Both the position numbers and the translations under genes were made by a program. 6,619 nt of DNA from positions 1 through 6,619 of the forward strand of contig JACZSH010000081.1 of assembly GCA_022574315.1 (NCBI GenBank), written 5' to 3'. Below the pieces are notes generated by a model. It was not told the DNA's origin and did not search any database. It worked only from the letters and a program-made list of their open reading frames with translations. Below, piece by piece: positions 6,258 to 6,619 of the stretch. How positions within the stretch are numbered: position 1 is the stretch's first letter; each line of letters begins with the position of its first letter. The stretch comes from Chloroflexota bacterium (GTDB taxonomy: Bacteria > Chloroflexota > Dehalococcoidia > Dehalococcoidales > RBG-16-60-22).

Positions 6258-6619
6258 ATGGCAGCAACGCAGGTCGTCTCCGATGTACAGAAGCTGGCGG
6301 CAAACCTTGGGGAGCTCCCCGAAGCACAGGTACAGCCGGCATTTATCGTGGTGAGCGGGCTGCCGGGTACCGGCAAGTCCCATTTCTGTGATCAGCTCGC
6401 CGAGAGACTGCCGCTGGTCATCCTGAATAGCGACGCGCTGCGCAAGACCCTTTTTCCTTCGCCATCATACCGCACCGAAGAGAGCGGGCAGCTATTCCAG
6501 GCTATTCACCGCCTTATCGAAGACCTGCTTAAAAAAGGCATACCTCTTGTCCTGGATGCGACCAACCTCTCGGAACGGTACCGCGAACACCTGTACCGCA
6601 TTGCCGACCGGCAAAAAGC
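6258..6619 (+). CDS. P-loop kinase, AAA_33 / predicted-kinase type (partial, 3' end cut)
   Basis: The reading frame is open from ATG 6258 to the window edge: 120 codons plus two bases, with the 3' end missing. After a 30-residue lead comes FIVVSGLPGTGKSHFCDQLA (29-48) with Walker A GLPGTGKS (34-41). Then come LNSDALRKTLF (56-66), where S58-D59 resembles the substrate-side acid of nucleoside and gluconate-type kinases, and PLVLDATNLSERYREHL (96-112), whose DATN (100-103) fits the Walker B-like strand of this family. The fold is that of small kinases annotated AAA_33, COG0645 or COG4639; the substrate cannot be told from this part. A zeta-toxin-like kinase is a weaker alternative, and no antitoxin gene precedes it. 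GTG codons at residues 31-32 are possible later starts but would cut into the P-loop strand. It probably has its own promoter. Confidence 0.8.
   Translation, partial: MAATQVVSDVQKLAANLGELPEAQVQPAFIVVSGLPGTGKSHFCDQLAERLPLVILNSDALRKTLFPSPSYRTEESGQLFQAIHRLIEDLLKKGIPLVLDATNLSERYREHLYRIADRQK

Noticed and set aside
6168..6383. Minus-strand frame ending HCEERSDEAI, and the related frames at 6112-6342 and 28-219
   Set aside because: The recognisable peptide comes from translating the interspersed repeat; the rest is antisense to the kinase gene or intergenic.
6258..6619. Zeta-type toxin of a toxin-antitoxin pair
   Set aside because: The P-loop and DATN motifs fit general AAA_33 kinases, and no small antitoxin gene precedes it; the 3' part is missing, so this cannot be closed fully.

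Overview
The window looks like ordinary chromosomal DNA from a GC-rich, non-model bacterium. A Chloroflexota (Dehalococcoidia-like) source is my best guess. The reasons are a full-length UPF0182/COG1615 membrane protein, a PlsY variant, a DegV-type lipid-binding protein, and copies of the short intergenic repeat that reads 'HCEERSDEAI' when translated from the minus strand. This placement is inference; there is no rRNA or other phylogenetic marker here. All six genes lie on the + strand.

Layout. Positions 1-222 are non-coding and hold a short interspersed repeat (27-104), part of it tandemly duplicated, followed by a promoter-like sequence. A 921-residue seven-helix UPF0182 protein fills 223-2988. 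A 290-bp intergenic region (2989-3278) carries a candidate promoter overlapped by an inverted repeat. A compact co-directional cluster follows: PadR-type repressor (3279-3614), HAAS-domain polytopic membrane protein (3627-4559), DegV/FakB-like fatty-acid-binding protein (4595-5449) and PlsY acyl-phosphate:glycerol-3-phosphate acyltransferase (5513-6145). The gaps between them are 12, 35 and 63 nt, each gene has a recognisable Shine-Dalgarno, and no convincing terminator separates them. A second copy of the repeat lies at 6171-6203. A P-loop kinase gene then starts at 6258 and runs off the end; its perfect TATAAT box sits so close to the ATG that a leaderless transcript is likely.

How the genes may work together. 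DegV proteins of the FakB type hold fatty acids for phosphorylation by a FakA kinase, and PlsY uses acyl-phosphate to acylate glycerol-3-phosphate. The last two genes of the cluster therefore fit the first steps of phospholipid synthesis. PadR plus HAAS pairs are a recurrent regulator and membrane-protein module. Its position ahead of lipid genes suggests, but does not prove, a link between membrane state and phospholipid supply. UPF0182 is a widespread envelope protein of unknown function. I see no phage, plasmid, CRISPR, toxin-antitoxin or insertion-sequence genes, and no clear sign of a new defence or biosynthetic system. The points most worth a second look are the flanking repeats, the possible operator, the divergent PlsY and DegV motifs, and the leaderless kinase start.
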